A DNA stretch of 6,914 bases, taken from Alphaproteobacteria bacterium (GTDB lineage Bacteria; Pseudomonadota; Alphaproteobacteria; Rickettsiales; SXRF01). Shown here in pieces: positions 5,743-6,914 of the stretch. The stretch lies in assembly GCA_019243895.1 (NCBI GenBank), contig JAFATP010000172.1, forward strand, positions 1 through 6,914, in the 5' to 3' direction. The notes below the pieces were generated by a model. It was not told the origin of the DNA and did no database searches. It saw nothing but the letters and a program-made list of their open reading frames with translations. Within the stretch, counting starts at the first letter, position 1, and every line of letters begins with the position of its first letter. The position numbers and the translations under genes are program-made.

Positions 5743-6897
5743 CGGCGCGGCCAGCACTTCCTGATAAACGCTAAGGGTGCGCCCGCACATCGCCTCCAGG
5801 GTGAAAAGGCGCGAATGCTCCATGCCCCGCTCGCCCATGGCCGCCAGCGTCTCATTGCCCGCCTGCAAGGCGTGGTCGATGCAGGAGGCCAGCTGGTCCG
5901 CGTGGCGCGGCTCCACCAGCCAGCCGGTGACGTTCGGTACCACTGTTTCCTGCGCACCGCCGTGATCGGCGGCTATCACCGGGCGCGCCATCGCCTGCGC
6001 TTCCAGCACCACGCGGCCGAACGCTTCCGGCTCGGCGGAAGTGGCCACCACCAGCCGCGACAGCGTGTATGCCTCCGCCATGTGCGGCGCCGCCCCTACC
6101 ATGCGCACATGGCCTTCCAGCCCGCGCGCGGCGGTCAGCTTTTCCAGCTCCTGGCGGAAATCCGGATGCGCGGTGTCATCGCCCACCAGCACCGCGAGAA
6201 ACCGGCGATGCGGCAGCTTCGCCAGCGCCTCGATGAATAAATCCTGCCCCTTCCAGCGCGTGATGCGGCCGGGAAAAAGAATCACCGGCAGATCCTCCGG
6301 CAGCCGCCACGCCCGCGCCAGCGCCGCCATGCGTTCCGGATGCACGCGGCCGGGGTGGAAGATGTGCGGGTCCACCCCGCGCGGAATGACGCGGATGCGC
6401 TCCGGCTCCACCGCATATTCTTTCCGCAAGTGATCCGCCACGAATTGCGACACCGCGATCACGCGCTCGCCGCGCGTCATGATGGCGTTATAGCGCCGCT
6501 TCCATTCCCGCTCCAGCCCATAAATGCCGTGAAACGTGGTGATGAAATGCGCCGAGCCGCGCCGCGTCGCGTAATATGCGCTCCACGCGGGCGCACGTGA
6601 GCGCACGTGAACGATATCCACCCGCTTCAAGCGGATGATGCGCTCCAGCGCCGCGATGTTGGTGTAAATGCGCCAGGGGCTTTTGGAAGCCAGCGGCAGC
6701 TTGATGTGCTCCGCGCCCGCGTAGGCCAGCGACGGCGTCATCGCGCCGCCGGCGGATGCCACCAGCGACTGCCATCCCGCTTTCGCCACCGCCCGCGCGA
6801 TCTCGACGGTGCCGCGTTCCACGCCGCCGGATTCCAGCGCCGGCAGCACTTGCAGGATGACCGGCTTTTTGCTTGTATGAAGCATGCGCCTACACAT
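5731..6897 (-). CDS. GT4-family glycosyltransferase (GT-B fold)
   Basis: This is a predicted cytoplasmic retaining glycosyltransferase that moves a sugar from a nucleotide-sugar to an unknown acceptor. The 388-residue length is typical. The N-terminal Rossmann half begins ILQVLPALESGGVERGTVEIA (14-34), with the acceptor-side glycine loop at 24-25, and includes DIVHVRSRAPAWSAYYA (94-110) and TTFHGIYG (120-127). The C-terminal half has ILFPGRITRWKGQDLFIEAL (206-225), with Arg211 and Lys216 expected near the donor phosphates. The E-x7-E motif follows at E291 and E299 (EAFGRVVLEAQAMARPVIA). There is no signal peptide or membrane helix. The start is uncertain: the first ATG (6897) has no Shine-Dalgarno visible in the 17 bases before it, and a second Met at residue 5 (6885) has only a weak TAGG. 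Its substrate (LPS, capsule, exopolysaccharide or flagellin) cannot be read from the sequence. Confidence 0.92.
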   Translation of the reverse strand: MCRRMLHTSKKPVILQVLPALESGGVERGTVEIARAVAKAGWQSLVASAGGAMTPSLAYAGAEHIKLPLASKSPWRIYTNIAALERIIRLKRVDIVHVRSRAPAWSAYYATRRGSAHFITTFHGIYGLEREWKRRYNAIMTRGERVIAVSQFVADHLRKEYAVEPERIRVIPRGVDPHIFHPGRVHPERMAALARAWRLPEDLPVILFPGRITRWKGQDLFIEALAKLPHRRFLAVLVGDDTAHPDFRQELEKLTAARGLEGHVRMVGAAPHMAEAYTLSRLVVATSAEPEAFGRVVLEAQAMARPVIAADHGGAQETVVPNVTGWLVEPRHADQLASCIDHALQAGNETLAAMGERGMEHSRLFTLEAMCGRTLSVYQEVLAAPVKR

Positions 6898-6914
6898 GAC
6901 GATTGTTTAACGGC

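Noticed and set aside
6591..6610. Perfect tandem copy of a 10-bp unit (GCGCACGTGA twice) inside the glycosyltransferase gene
   Set aside because: It encodes HVRSRA, part of a motif I recognise as common in this enzyme family. The repeat is most likely a codon coincidence and not a recent duplication or a binding site.

Overview
The window looks like a chromosomal piece of a GC-rich alphaproteobacterium. It is dominated by a flagellar basal-body operon on the minus strand, in the order fliF-fliG-fliH(flbE)-fliN-flbD, which is the layout of the Caulobacter crescentus fliF operon. The FlbD-type regulator, the short FliN, the EYPQ form of the FliG motif and a CtrA-like box upstream of fliF all fit an alphaproteobacterium. 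I cannot assign a genus from the sequence.

Layout from high to low coordinates on the minus strand: fliF (5171-3483) encodes the MS-ring, fliG (3465-2446) the rotor/switch protein, fliH (2433-1657) the export-ATPase regulator, fliN (1653-1354) the C-ring/switch protein, and flbD (1289 to beyond position 1) a sigma-54 activator cut off by the window edge. Gaps between genes are 17, 12, 3 and 64 nt. The first three suggest translational coupling. The last holds a perfect 8-bp hairpin that could set FlbD levels apart from the structural genes. The products work together: FliF forms the ring, FliG and FliN build the switch on it, FliH serves the export apparatus, and FlbD is expected to link early basal-body assembly to later sigma-54-dependent flagellar genes and perhaps to feed back on fliF.

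A 267-bp divergent intergenic region (5172-5438), clearly AT-rich in its centre, separates fliF from a small plus-strand gene for a three-helix membrane protein of unknown function (5439-5726). This carries the most useful regulatory signals: a CtrA-like TTAA-N7-TTTA box and a CGGCAA motif that may be an FlbD (ftr) site. A minus-strand GT4-family glycosyltransferase (6897-5731) converges on the small gene. The two stop codons are 4 nt apart inside an imperfect palindrome.

I see no mobile element, CRISPR array, tRNA or rRNA. This is mostly a well-known system rather than a new one. The points most worth following are the FlbD receiver domain, which has lost its phosphorylation residues (Glu at the acceptor position), the promoter architecture, the hairpin before flbD, and the uncharacterised small membrane protein.
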